From the NCBI GenBank assembly GCA_031553235.1, contig JAVBLS010000019.1, positions 62,001 to 126,000 on the forward strand: a DNA stretch of 64,000 nucleotides. The letters run 5' to 3'. This stretch comes from Frigididesulfovibrio sp031553235 (lineage in GTDB: Bacteria; Desulfobacterota; Desulfovibrionia; Desulfovibrionales; Desulfovibrionaceae). Made by a program: the position numbers and the translations under genes. Below the pieces are notes generated by a model. It saw only the letters and a program-made list of their open reading frames with translations, had not been told where the DNA came from and did no database searches. Of this stretch, positions 33,571 to 42,023 are shown one piece after another (the first letter of the stretch is position 1; every line of letters starts with the position of its first letter).

Positions 33571-35139
33571 TTACCCCACTATGGTCCAGTTTTTGTTGGT
33601 GGCGATGGCGCGTTGGGCCGCAGTGAGCTTTGATGCGCCGTAACAGTTGGTGATGGTGATGGTGCCTTGCGACAAACCAGTTCTGTCGCACAGGTCGTTG
33701 AACAGGTCCGTGAGGGCGGAAGCGCTCAGGTTGCTGTTGGCCATGTACAGGGCGGTATGGATGGACCCCATGTTCAGAAGCCGCAGACCTGTCAGGGCAT
33801 AGCAATACGCTCCTATGGAAGACGTTCCTATAGCACTAGCTGTCGATAGGAGGTCTATCGTTACTGTATAAGAAAATGATGAACAACGAGCCATGAAAGA
33901 ATCAAAATATTTTCCTTTGCTTGTATATATGTTTAAAATTTTATTGAAAGAACTACAAGTATTCATGAATGCGTTAAAATTTGTTCCATTACTTGTATCA
34001 ATATCAAAGTCATGATTGAATGAATAACAAGAGTACATGAATGATGCGAATGAACTCCCTATATGTGTATTTATATTCAAAGGTTTGTTGAATGAATAGC
34101 AATAAGCAAGAAAATTGTTGAATGTACTCCCGTTTCCCGTGTTGATATTTAAAGGTTGGTTAAAGGAGGAGCACTTTGTCAGGAAGCTGTTGAAGTTAGT
34201 CCCGTTACGTGTGTCAATGCCCAGAGGTCGGTTGAAGGAGTAACAAGAGGCCAAAAAGTTGTCGAAGTAGATCCCTTTACCTGTATCAATATCTAACTCT
34301 TGGTTGAAGGAGTAACAAGAGGCTAAAAAGTTGTCGAAGTAGATCCCTTCACCTGTATCAATATTTAACTCTTGGTTGAAGGAGTCGCAACCGAATAGGA
34401 AAAATGAAAAGATGACCCCACTTGAGGTGTTTATTCGCAGCAACTTCAGGTTGCAGCTCTGAGAGAGAAAGCTGTTGAAACTTTGAATTTTGTTCGCATC
34501 GTACCAATAAAAAATATTTAATAAAGAATATTTCGTGGAAGTAGATGTTATCCATCCCCACGTGGAAACTTGCGTTGCCTTAAGATACATCTCATACACT
34601 TGGGGAACAAATGTATTTGAGCTGCTTCCGGCAGGACGTGAAGAGTGTCGGACCGCGTGATCGATAGTTGTAAAGTTCCCGGCGCTTGTGGGCGCGAATT
34701 TCATCCAGACCCACTTGATGCCTTCCGCATTGGGGGCGACGTTCAGCGAGGCGTAATCAAAGAGGTGCTCGGCTTTCGCGCCGGAAGCATAGTTGTCGCT
34801 TGTGCCGTCTCCCCAGTTCGCCGTGTAGGCCGCGCCTGAAAGAGCGATGGCGTAGTCGTTCGGCCCGGCGGGCATGACCCCGAAAAGCATATAGATGGTG
34901 TTGTCCGTGGGAATTTCGCCCTCCCCCCAGGGCGGCGCGGGCCTGTCGGCCGGGCGGGTCCAGCCGTCGTCGGAGGGTTCCCCGCCGCTGCCGGAGCCTT
35001 GCGGGATGGCCGCGATTTTCGTCGCGTATTGGCGGAAGGGCGTTGCTTCCGGCACGTCCACGCCCTTGGCGGCGATGGCTTCGCGGATGGCGGTTTTCGT
35101 GCCCGCCAGATGGTTGAGCTTGTCGCTTGCGGCGCCCAT
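33571..35139 (-). CDS. Tail fibre with BspA/DUF285-like 24-residue repeats
   Basis: The N-terminal 50 residues (SDKLNHLAGTKTAIREAIAA) look like a phage fibre attachment segment. Residues about 80-150 form a PKD-like beta domain (ANWGDGTSDNY). From about 254 to 421 there are seven tandem 24-residue units of the form SFNQPLNINTGNGSTFNNFL, matching the leucine-rich-like DUF285/BspA repeats of surface proteins. DNA of the repeat region is far more A/T-rich than its surroundings, which points to acquisition. As the distal fibre it should bind the host receptor. The ATG overlaps the upstream stop as TGATG. Confidence 0.8.
   Translation of the reverse strand: MGAASDKLNHLAGTKTAIREAIAAKGVDVPEATPFRQYATKIAAIPQGSGSGGEPSDDGWTRPADRPAPPWGEGEIPTDNTIYMLFGVMPAGPNDYAIALSGAAYTANWGDGTSDNYASGAKAEHLFDYASLNVAPNAEGIKWVWMKFAPTSAGNFTTIDHAVRHSSRPAGSSSNTFVPQVYEMYLKATQVSTWGWITSTSTKYSLLNIFYWYDANKIQSFNSFLSQSCNLKLLRINTSSGVIFSFFLFGCDSFNQELNIDTGEGIYFDNFLASCYSFNQELDIDTGKGIYFDNFLASCYSFNRPLGIDTRNGTNFNSFLTKCSSFNQPLNINTGNGSTFNNFLAYCYSFNKPLNINTHIGSSFASFMYSCYSFNHDFDIDTSNGTNFNAFMNTCSSFNKILNIYTSKGKYFDSFMARCSSFSYTVTIDLLSTASAIGTSSIGAYCYALTGLRLLNMGSIHTALYMANSNLSASALTDLFNDLCDRTGLSQGTITITNCYGASKLTAAQRAIATNKNWTIVG
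33880..34383 (-). repeat. 72-base tandem repeats in the fibre gene
   Basis: Seven diverged 72-base units encode the 24-residue repeats of the tail fibre. Two adjacent units (about 34240-34380) are nearly identical at the DNA level (GTTGTCGAAGTAGATCCCTT in both), which suggests recent unit duplication. Confidence 0.8.
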
Positions 35140-35999
35140 CACACGACCTCCCCGTTAATGGCGTCCAGGATGGTGGAGAGGGAGCCCAGGCTTTCGGCTA
35201 TGGCCGTGTCCGTGTAAGTTTTGGCGGAGCGGAGGATTGCCTCGGTATCGGCAATGCAGCGCCATGGTCCCCAGGTGACCACGGGCTTGTCGGGGTCGCC
35301 GGAGTCGATTGATCCGTAGCGGGTGAAAATCGTGTCCGTCGCGCCGCTCAGGCAATGCTGCAAAACGCAAAGCCCGTCGTTTGTCACGGAGACCTCGACC
35401 CACAGCGGCGTTGCCGCGTTGGGGGGGCCGTTGCTCACTCCGTCGCCGGTCAGGTGGATCTTGGCATGGTTGAAATAATACTTGTTGCAATCAAAGGGGT
35501 TTCCGTCGGTGTCCGTGGCCGTGAACATCCGGCTTTGGCTGACGGCATCGGCGTTGGCGTAGACGATGCCGGTCAAGTTCGTCATGTCCCGATTGACGGC
35601 CGCCACAGCGTCCTGCGCGGCCGACGCCGCGGTTTCGGCCGCTTCCGCAAGGGCCATGGCGTTGCCGGCCGTGGACACGGCTTGTCCCAGCACCTCCGCC
35701 GTTGCGCTCAAGCCGCTCTCAGCCGCCTGCGCCGTCTGTCGCGCCGCTTCCGCCCGCGCCGCCGCCGCCGTGGCCGTTGTTTCCGCCTGTTGGGCAATGG
35801 TCACGGCCTGTTGCGCGGAATCTTGCGCGGAATTTGCCGTGGCCACGGCGTTTTCCGCAAGGCTTTTGGCTTCTTCGGCGCCGGCCGTGGAGTCTCCTAT
35901 ATAGCGCCCGAGTTCATTGATCGCTGTTTCCGTTTGTTTTTCAAACGCTTCCCCGGACAGATCGCCGCTTGTGGGCACGTATCGAAATGCGTAGGACAT
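35139..35999 (-). CDS. Coiled-coil tail fibre protein
   Basis: The 286-residue protein has an N-terminal segment (SYAFRYVPTSGDLSGEAFEKQ), then about 110 residues of Ala/Glu/Gln-rich coiled coil (AQQAETTATAAAARAEAARQ), then a beta-rich C-terminal domain with PLWVEVSVTNDGLCVLQHC and VTWGPWR of pyocin-knob or fibre-tip type. It is probably the shaft part of the tail fibre. It is coupled by one overlapping base to the BspA-type fibre gene, and the two may form a complex. Confidence 0.75.
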   Translation of the reverse strand: MSYAFRYVPTSGDLSGEAFEKQTETAINELGRYIGDSTAGAEEAKSLAENAVATANSAQDSAQQAVTIAQQAETTATAAAARAEAARQTAQAAESGLSATAEVLGQAVSTAGNAMALAEAAETAASAAQDAVAAVNRDMTNLTGIVYANADAVSQSRMFTATDTDGNPFDCNKYYFNHAKIHLTGDGVSNGPPNAATPLWVEVSVTNDGLCVLQHCLSGATDTIFTRYGSIDSGDPDKPVVTWGPWRCIADTEAILRSAKTYTDTAIAESLGSLSTILDAINGEVV

Positions 36000-36030
36000 A
36001 CAGTCCGCCTCCTTCCTGCCGGCCGATTTT

Positions 36031-36879
36031 TTACCAGCCGATTGCTTGCCAATAGACCGGCGCGCTGCCGCCGGAGTTGTTGATGTCGTTCATGGTAATT
36101 TGGCACGTCGTGTTGCTGATGAGGTTCACGCCCCAGATTCCCTTGCGGTAGCTGCCGGGGCCGATGGTGGCCTGCACGTTGACGCAGAGCGAGGGGAACG
36201 GGATCGGGTAGGTGACGGTGAACGTGGCGCCGCCGCTTGAGGGGGTCTGGCCCCATTGCATGATGAACCCGTTGGGGTGCTTGACGTAGCCCGGATTGGT
36301 GAGGCTCTGCCCCCAGATCGCCCCGGAAGACGCAATCTGCGCGGCGACCCCGGCGGGGGTGGCGGCCTTGTCGCGGCTGGTTTTGTCGGAATCGGCGGCC
36401 AGGGTGACGATGCCCTGGGGGGAGCCGTCAAGCGCGGGGGTTGCCGGGCCGGCCACGGGGGCCGAGCCGACGCCCAGAAACTCGGCGAAGTTTTTCCAGT
36501 ATGCCGCGTTCGTCCCCGGCGCGACGGCCCCGGCGGAGGTTGCCGGGCCGCTGGGGTTCACGCACCACCAGATCGCGCCCTCGGCAACGACAATGGCCGG
36601 CTGCTGATAGTTGACGGCCGCGTTGTGCGGCCACAGGCCTCCGGATTGCTGCCAGAAGGCGAAGGCCGAAAGCATGTGGAAGGCGCCGTTGAAATCGAGC
36701 CGGTTGGGGGCGATGCCCCCCTGCGAGAGCGGCACCTGGGTTTCGCTGGGGAAGCCCTCTTTTTGCGAGGCCCGGCCAGGGCCGGCTTTGTCGTCGGGCG
36801 GCATCTGGTACGTGCCGTTGTCGGCAAAGGGGCGCGAAAAAAGGGTTGCGGGAACGGAGGGAATTTTGTCGAAGGCCAT
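36031..36879 (-). CDS. Tail fibre protein with gp53-like C-terminal domain
   Basis: The 282-residue protein ends in a domain with GFIMQWGQTPSSGG, FTVTYPIPFPSLCVNV and VYWQAIGW, which is the pattern of gp53-like receptor-binding domains at the end of phage fibres. The N-terminal half includes FNGAFHMLSAFAFWQQSGG and a repeat segment GSPQGIVTLAADSDKTS of the collar/fibre type. It lies just after the DUF2612-type baseplate gene, the normal place for fibres. Confidence 0.8.
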   Translation of the reverse strand: MAFDKIPSVPATLFSRPFADNGTYQMPPDDKAGPGRASQKEGFPSETQVPLSQGGIAPNRLDFNGAFHMLSAFAFWQQSGGLWPHNAAVNYQQPAIVVAEGAIWWCVNPSGPATSAGAVAPGTNAAYWKNFAEFLGVGSAPVAGPATPALDGSPQGIVTLAADSDKTSRDKAATPAGVAAQIASSGAIWGQSLTNPGYVKHPNGFIMQWGQTPSSGGATFTVTYPIPFPSLCVNVQATIGPGSYRKGIWGVNLISNTTCQITMNDINNSGGSAPVYWQAIGW

Positions 36880-36906
36880 GTTGTTGGCTCCTGTTTATGA
36901 TTATCG

Positions 36907-36931
36907 AGCAATTTCAAAGTGAAATTGCTCT
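36907..36931. repeat. Short palindrome of family 1 type overlapping a gene end
   Basis: A perfect palindrome GAGCAATTTCA-AAG-TGAAATTGCTC spans the stop codon of the DUF2612-type gene. It matches hairpin 1 of the family 1 repeat with small changes. It could act as a terminator or processing site before the fibre genes. Confidence 0.7.
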
Positions 36932-37735
36932 GGACATATCCCCCGCGAACGGGGCTTGATTGAAAGGCTGCATGGTCGAGTTGTCGAAGCCGAAAGTACG
37001 CGTCGGGTCGAGGGCGTAGAGTTCCCAGCCGACGCCGGCCCCGCGGGCCAGGGTTCCGGCAACCTTGAACACGGCAAGTTGCACGGGCGTCATGGGGGAC
37101 TCGAAAACCCAGCGGATCGCCATGGTGCCGATTTCCAGCACATAGGCCACCCCGGGCGACGCAGTCCGCGCCGTCGGGCGCTTCGAGCGACGCGGGCGGG
37201 TTTCGGGGCTTTGCTCCGGAACATCCGTCCCGCCAAGGAGCGGGTGAAAGACGCGGGTATCGATCAGCACGGACAGCAGCTTGTTTTGCGTGGCCGCGTC
37301 CGAGGCCGAAATGTTGGCGAGGGCCTTGTAGAGCAACAGCAGGCGGAACAGCTCGTCGTCGAGGGTGATCCGGTTTGGGTCGTGCGAGCCGGAGTCGGGG
37401 GCAAAGGGGGCCAGGCCGAAGCCGGCAAGGCCGGAGAGCGCAAAGCCGAAGCAGTCGCCCGCGTAGGGGCCGGAGATGGTCCGGCCCACCTGCAGAATTT
37501 CCCCCCAGTTGTCCAGGCCGGCGCCCTCGGCCGTGTGGATGTCGAACATCTTTTCATAGAACAGCCCGACGTCGGCCTGCGGGTCGATGCGTTCCTGAAA
37601 GCCGGCCGCCAGGGCCAGAATCTTCTTGCTCGCGCTGTATTGGCTCTGGATGGCGTAGCCGGTGTGCTCGCGGATGTTTTCCAGCGCGCGGGTGTTGGGT
37701 GTGTCGCGCCAGTTGCGCCAAGTATGCATGCCCAT
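36914..37735 (-). CDS. DUF2612-type baseplate/tail protein
   Basis: The 273-residue protein has the segments GLDNWGEILQVGR, DDELFRLLLLYKALANISA and IGTMAIRWVFESPMTPVQLAVF, typical of the DUF2612 family found after baseplate J in myophages. It probably fills the role of the P2 tail protein I at the baseplate edge, joining fibres to the baseplate. The last residues (MSRAISL) are encoded by a family 1-type palindrome, so the original end may have been altered. Confidence 0.8.
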   Translation of the reverse strand: MGMHTWRNWRDTPNTRALENIREHTGYAIQSQYSASKKILALAAGFQERIDPQADVGLFYEKMFDIHTAEGAGLDNWGEILQVGRTISGPYAGDCFGFALSGLAGFGLAPFAPDSGSHDPNRITLDDELFRLLLLYKALANISASDAATQNKLLSVLIDTRVFHPLLGGTDVPEQSPETRPRRSKRPTARTASPGVAYVLEIGTMAIRWVFESPMTPVQLAVFKVAGTLARGAGVGWELYALDPTRTFGFDNSTMQPFNQAPFAGDMSRAISL

Positions 37736-37738
37736 GGC

Positions 37739-38983
37739 TCACCCCTGCGCGATCTGTATGTTGCCCAAGGCAGTGACCGGCTCCCTGTCGCCGTTGACCG
37801 TGATCACGTCGGCATAGGCCTCCGGCGCGGGCGCGTCTTGGCGGAGGGCGATTTCGATGCTTTGGATGTTGTGCACGCCTTCCACGGCCAGGGCCGCCCG
37901 GAAGAAGCGCGAGGCGTAGACCGTGGAGGCCAGGCCGATGCGGGCGTTGCCCGAGGTCTGGTTCAGGCCGTGGAAGTCTTGGTACAGCGCTTCTTTCAGG
38001 GCGGCGATTTGCGCGGCGGTGGGCGCGGAGCCTGCCCCGAGGGCGACCTTGATCCAGAAGTTGGTCGTTTTCGGCCGCAGAATCCGGTAGGTATACACGG
38101 CATTGGCGTAGTCGGCGGCCGTGTGGACGATTGTGGTGTTGCCGCCGGTGTCGCAGCCGTTGTCTTTTTTGTTGTAGATGGCCCGGGCGATGTCCGCGTC
38201 CTCGCCGCCATAGACGCAGACGGTTATGCCGTGCCCGGGCACGGTCACCCCGTATTTCACGACCGGGTTCGGGCCGATGTTTTCCAGCACCTGCACATCT
38301 AGCACCCCGGGCAGATTGGCGATGGCGCCGAAAAGCGCGCCCGTGGACCCGTGGGCGTTGGCGGCCACGGAGGCGGCCCGGCGGGCCTCGAATTCCGAGC
38401 GGGTTTCCAGGTGGCGGCCCACGGCCCCGGCCGCCTCGTTGTCCACGCCGTCCCAGCCCGGGACCACGCTGATGATGGCGGTCACGGAGTGGGCCGGAAT
38501 CTCGATGGGCCCGTTTTCGGACACCCGGAAGGTGGTTTCGGCCGTGCCGGGCGGATAAGGCGCCGCGCCGATGGCCACGGAGCGGTTGCAGATCAGCGTG
38601 TGCCCGTTCAGGGACCGCACCAGGGCGCCGTAGGGGATAACCGTGCCGTTCAGGCCGCTCAGCCGGCAGGTGACCACCGTGGGTTCCTCCTGCTTGCGGT
38701 CGAGAAAATAGATGTACCCGAGCGCATCTTGCCACCTGCCCGAGGCTGTTTTGGGGGTGAACTGGCCGGCGAGAAAGAGCATCTCGGCGTTTTTGGCCTC
38801 GATCTCGGCGACCTCGGCATCGATCAACTGCCCGGCCGGGGTGGAGGGTTCGGTGTCCAGGGCGGGCAGGTCGGGGTCGAAGAAGGCCCGCCGCCAGTCT
38901 TCGGCCACGCCTTCGCGGATGGCCGAGGTGTCCGGGGAAAAGAGCCCGGTGTCGGGGTTGAAAATAAGTCCGGATCTCGCCAT
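37739..38983 (-). CDS. Baseplate J-like protein
   Basis: The 414-residue protein has the family pattern: an N-terminal segment with TPAGQLIDAEVAEIEAKNAEML, then GRWQDALGYIYFLDRK, the long middle with GRHLETRSEFEARRAASV, and the C-terminal NFWIKVALGAGSAPT. Baseplate J (gp47) forms the wedge ring of contractile tails. Its ATG overlaps the stop of the W-like gene by one base, showing tight coupling. Confidence 0.9.
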   Translation of the reverse strand: MARSGLIFNPDTGLFSPDTSAIREGVAEDWRRAFFDPDLPALDTEPSTPAGQLIDAEVAEIEAKNAEMLFLAGQFTPKTASGRWQDALGYIYFLDRKQEEPTVVTCRLSGLNGTVIPYGALVRSLNGHTLICNRSVAIGAAPYPPGTAETTFRVSENGPIEIPAHSVTAIISVVPGWDGVDNEAAGAVGRHLETRSEFEARRAASVAANAHGSTGALFGAIANLPGVLDVQVLENIGPNPVVKYGVTVPGHGITVCVYGGEDADIARAIYNKKDNGCDTGGNTTIVHTAADYANAVYTYRILRPKTTNFWIKVALGAGSAPTAAQIAALKEALYQDFHGLNQTSGNARIGLASTVYASRFFRAALAVEGVHNIQSIEIALRQDAPAPEAYADVITVNGDREPVTALGNIQIAQG

Positions 38984-39450
38984 CAGCGTTCTCCTCCCTT
39001 GAGGCCGTCGGCGGATGCGAAGCGTGCCGGGCGCTGGGGTGAAGAGGGAGCGCCCGCGAGGTTCACCCTCGCGGACATGGGCGCGGCCGATGAGCGGCCG
39101 AAAGTCGAAAATCGGATATCCCCGGCCGGAGCGCGGGTTTTGGGGTCGAAGTCGGTGATTTCCACCGACAGCACCTCTTTGACGTCCGGCACGGACAGGG
39201 CCGCCCGGCGCAGGCAGGAGCGCACCGCCGAGACGTTGACCCGCCTGCCCAGCTCGATCAGAAAGTGCGGCACGCCCCGCTCCCGGGCGAAGTAGGCGTC
39301 GTTGGTGAACAGGCGGGCCTCGTTGGCCACGTTCTGGGCCGTGGCCGCCTCGTCCCGGGCCAGGGCGATGCGGCCCACGCCGTCCAGGGTGAGATCCCAG
39401 GTCGCGGGCTCAAGGCGCAAGGTTCGGCGCCTGTGTCGGGTTGTGCTCAT
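38983..39450 (-). CDS. Baseplate W/gp25-like protein
   Basis: The 155-residue protein has the segments TWDLTLDGVGRIALARD, NVANEARLFTNDAYFARE and VRSCLRRAALSVPDVKEVLS, in keeping with the wedge protein that precedes baseplate J. It would link the sheath to the baseplate. The 260 bases upstream are non-coding and contain the palindrome at 39602, so an internal promoter is possible. Confidence 0.7.
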   Translation of the reverse strand: MSTTRHRRRTLRLEPATWDLTLDGVGRIALARDEAATAQNVANEARLFTNDAYFARERGVPHFLIELGRRVNVSAVRSCLRRAALSVPDVKEVLSVEITDFDPKTRAPAGDIRFSTFGRSSAAPMSARVNLAGAPSSPQRPARFASADGLKGGER

Positions 39451-39601
39451 GTTTTTTCTCCTTTCTTTTTGGGTCTGCCGCCAAACCCGGCGGCTCCCGC
39501 GGCGGCGGCGCCGAACCCGGCATGTTTGGTTGCTTGGTTGGGCCGGTTTTGCCGCTCAGGAACAATCAAAACATGTTTCCCGGCTTAGTGCAGCAAAGTG
39601 G

Positions 39602-39617
39602 GTGGTAAATTTACCAC
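39602..39617. promoter_or_regulatory. Palindromic operator-like site GTGGTAAATTTACCAC
   Basis: This is a perfect 16-base palindrome about 150 bases upstream of the baseplate W start. A near copy lies at 50174-50190, also about 140 bases upstream of a prophage gene. The shared core is GGTAAATTTAC. It is likely a protein-binding site of the prophage. Confidence 0.5.
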
Positions 39618-39713
39618 ATTGGTCCGGAGGGGTGGGCGGGGCGAGGATGAGGAGGGGTCGGCGGCAGGCCGAAGGCCGGCGGAGGCGGTGGACCGGAATG
39701 CGGTGAGGGCCGC

Positions 39714-39872
39714 TCAGACCCCGCGGCAAAGTTGTGCCGCCGCGCAGACCGCATTCCACGAAATCAGGGCGAAGCAGAGCATTGGCAATGCAAAGGTGCC
39801 GACGACGGCCAAAACGGGCCACGCGTGGATGAACCGTGGATGCGTCATCAGACTCATACGTATTTCAGTCAT
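39714..39872 (-). pseudogene. Truncated copy of the prophage membrane protein
   Basis: The 52-codon frame reads MSLMTHPRFIHAWPVLAVVG, FALPMLCFALIS and ends at a TGA supplied by a family 2 motif (GGGTCTGAGCGGCC). The first 33 residues match the intact membrane protein at 40075-40431 (MSLIKHPLFVYAWPFLAVAG). It has one membrane segment only, so it is probably a decayed duplicate. Confidence 0.6.
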
Positions 39873-39887
39873 GGACTCGTTGCGTCG

Positions 39888-40013
39888 TTAAGGGAGCCCG
39901 AAAAAAGTAAAGGAAAGACGGTTGACGGCCCACAGCCCCGGAAGTCCACAGAGCACCCAGGCAACGAACAGGGGCAACAGCGCCACAAATAACCCGAAGC
40001 GCCTGCGAAGCAT
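39888..40013 (-). pseudogene. C-terminal remnant of the prophage membrane protein
   Basis: A 41-codon frame containing LFVAWVLCGLPGLWAVNRLS matches the end of the intact protein (MLATWLLCGYPGAGCAILL). It has a single membrane segment. It lies between the intact copy and the truncated copy, consistent with repeated tandem duplication and loss. Confidence 0.55.
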
Positions 40014-40074
40014 ATTCGGAGTCGCTTCGGGAAAATTATGTGAAGCGCGGGGAGGGACTGCAGGAGAATGGTAT

Positions 40075-40431
40075 TTACTCATTCCACATGACGGCGATGT
40101 GCAGCAGTATGGCGCAGCCCGCGCCTGGGTAGCCGCAGAGCAACCAGGTGGCGAGCATGCTCCAGTACAAACTGTCTCCACAGGGATTTTTGAACCAGCG
40201 GCCAAAGGCGCAGAGCATCACGGAACCGGCGATGCAGGTATAGACCACGCCCCACCAGCCCAGGGAAAGCAGCCGGACATAGAACTGCAGCAGCAGCTTG
40301 AGGGCACGCGGGCTGAAGGGCTCCATACCCATGGGGACCACGGCCCAATACAGCATGGGGAGCACAATGATTCCGGCAACGGCCAGGAAGGGCCAGGCGT
40401 AAACGAACAACGGATGTTTGATCAGGCTCAT
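40075..40431 (-). CDS. Three-helix membrane protein of unknown function
   Basis: The 118-residue protein has three strongly hydrophobic stretches: VYAWPFLAVAGIIVLPMLYW, LGWWGVVYTCIAGSVMLC and MLATWLLCGYPGAGCAILL. It is the best preserved of several tandem copies. The same frame continues upstream without a stop to 40878, so a longer fusion product is possible; I prefer the ATG at 40431 because the truncated copy at 39872 shares this start. Its place after the membrane-puncturing spike gene would suit an immunity or exclusion protein, which is inference. Confidence 0.65.
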   Translation of the reverse strand: MSLIKHPLFVYAWPFLAVAGIIVLPMLYWAVVPMGMEPFSPRALKLLLQFYVRLLSLGWWGVVYTCIAGSVMLCAFGRWFKNPCGDSLYWSMLATWLLCGYPGAGCAILLHIAVMWNE

Positions 40432-40458
40432 AACGATGCCCGGTGGGAAAGGTGAGTT

Positions 40459-40974
40459 TAACCGTGGAAACCGGCAAAGGAAAGTACCGACACGGCGCAT
40501 ATGCCGGGGAATCCGCAGAGTACCCAGGCGGCGAACATGCTTTCGATTAAAGTACGAGGTATATTCATAGCTGAATTTCAAGAACTTTTCAACTATGTGC
40601 AGGTTCGAGAGAGTAAGAAAGTCGTTGCTGCCGTCGATGCTCTTCCCACGTTCTACCGTTTTTTGGGTATGGTATTTAGCCAACCACTCCTGCCAGGGAG
40701 CTTCCGTGAAGTGAAACTCCCGGCTCTCTCCTGCCGGCAGGGACGCAAGTCCGGGTATTTCCTTGAGCAGAATTTTACCTAAAGACTGTTGTGCGGCCTT
40801 GTTCAAAATATAGGGAGGCTCCGGAGAATTCGGATTGATGAAGTTTTGATAGGCTGTTCCGGCTCTTTCAAAAGACATGATCCAGCCCCAATCAACCCAG
40901 TAGGGTTCTTTATTGGCGTCGGCGTTGGTGTCTTTCTTTTTCGGCTCTTCCCAGAACGCAATGAAGGCGTCTTC
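40459..40974 (-). pseudogene. Broken gene after the spike: soluble segment fused to a membrane-protein tail
   Basis: Directly after the spike stop codon, in the same frame, sequence reads EDAFIAFWEEPKKKDTNADA, then PYWVDWGWIMSFERAGTAYQ and FHFTEAPWQEWLAKYHTQKT. This has the look of real protein but no start before Met at 40878. A possible start (MPWKFE) lies inside the spike gene in another frame. Near 40545 the frame meets a shifted remnant, MFAAWVLCGFPGICAVSVLS, which matches the end of the membrane protein at 40075. I do not recognise the soluble part. Confidence 0.5.
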
Positions 40975-41841
40975 TCAAATTTCCACGGCATTGTACCCCA
41001 TCTCCCCCGGGCCGGGCGTATCTTCCACTTCTCCCCCGCCCACCGGTCCTTGGCTCTCGCCCCCGCCCTGCTCCACGCCGCTGTGGGTGTGGCTGTCCAG
41101 GCTGACGGCATTCGAAATAATCGCCCCGCCGGTGTTTTCGATACCTCCTCTGGTGCGCATGGGCCCGGCGGCGCCTCGGCTCACTCCTTCGACCGTGAGG
41201 TTGCCGGTGACCCGGGCGTTGCCGTCCAGGACGATCTGCGGCGCCTCAAGGGTGACCCGGCCGCTGCCGATCACGTTGACGTTGCCGGAGCCGGTGCGGA
41301 TCTCGATGTTCCCGGATTCCCGGCAGGAGATCTCCACATTGGCCGCCTTGGTGGACAGGGAGATGTCGCCCGAGGCCGGGTTCAGATGCAGCCAGATTTC
41401 CGGGGTCTCGCCGAGAAAGCCGTTGAAGAGAAAGCCGTCGGCCTGGTCGAAGCGGCGGAAGGAGCCGGGCGGCACCGGGGCGTTTTTGCCCGTGGCCACG
41501 CCCGAGGAATCGCGCTTCATGAACACGGCCACGCCCTTGTCGCCGGGCTGCGGGTCCATGACGATGGCCGCCTTGCCCGCCTGGGGGCGGTAGAAGGGCA
41601 TTTTCGGGATGGAAGCGGGCGGCAGGGTTCTGTTGAAGCCGTCGACGGGGCAGACCAGGGGCGTGGCCGAGGCGTGCCCGGCCGGGCCCTCGGTGCCGCT
41701 CTGCCCGGCCTCGTCGATGGCGACCACCTCGGCCGTGTTGACCCCGGCCCAGATGCTCTGCTCGACGAAAAAGCTCAGGGCATTGGCCGGGGAGTTGGCG
41801 CTGGTGAGTTTTTTGCTGCCTTTGACGGTGTTGGAGCTCAT
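40975..41841 (-). CDS. Baseplate spike protein V (gp138-type)
   Basis: The 288-residue protein has an N-terminal OB-like region (AEVVAIDEAGQSGTEGPAG), a beta-helical middle (EISCRESGNIEIRTGSGNVN and repeats of this rhythm) and the tip motif DSHTHSGV with the His pair that binds iron in phage spikes. It would form the membrane-piercing tip of the contractile tail. The start follows GGAGG. A Gly/Pro/Glu-rich tail of about 30 residues after the tip motif is unusual. Confidence 0.85.
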   Translation of the reverse strand: MSSNTVKGSKKLTSANSPANALSFFVEQSIWAGVNTAEVVAIDEAGQSGTEGPAGHASATPLVCPVDGFNRTLPPASIPKMPFYRPQAGKAAIVMDPQPGDKGVAVFMKRDSSGVATGKNAPVPPGSFRRFDQADGFLFNGFLGETPEIWLHLNPASGDISLSTKAANVEISCRESGNIEIRTGSGNVNVIGSGRVTLEAPQIVLDGNARVTGNLTVEGVSRGAAGPMRTRGGIENTGGAIISNAVSLDSHTHSGVEQGGGESQGPVGGGEVEDTPGPGEMGYNAVEI

Positions 41842-42023
41842 GGGGTGCCCTCCTTCAAGGTGGTGCGGCGGCGCAACGACGGGAAAAGCCGCGTTGGGAC
41901 GTGCCGAGTCCTTAAAGGTTGGCATGGCCCCGAGCCGCTGTCACGAATGGAGGAATGAAATTTCATATATTGGCACAGGGCCGCCCTTCGCAGCCCCGGT
42001 TCGGCGGGCGAAGCCCGCTTGGG

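Noticed and set aside
33571..35139. Possible diversity-generating retroelement target in the repeat-rich fibre
   Set aside because: No reverse transcriptase gene, no template repeat, and no adenine-specific variation between units was seen.
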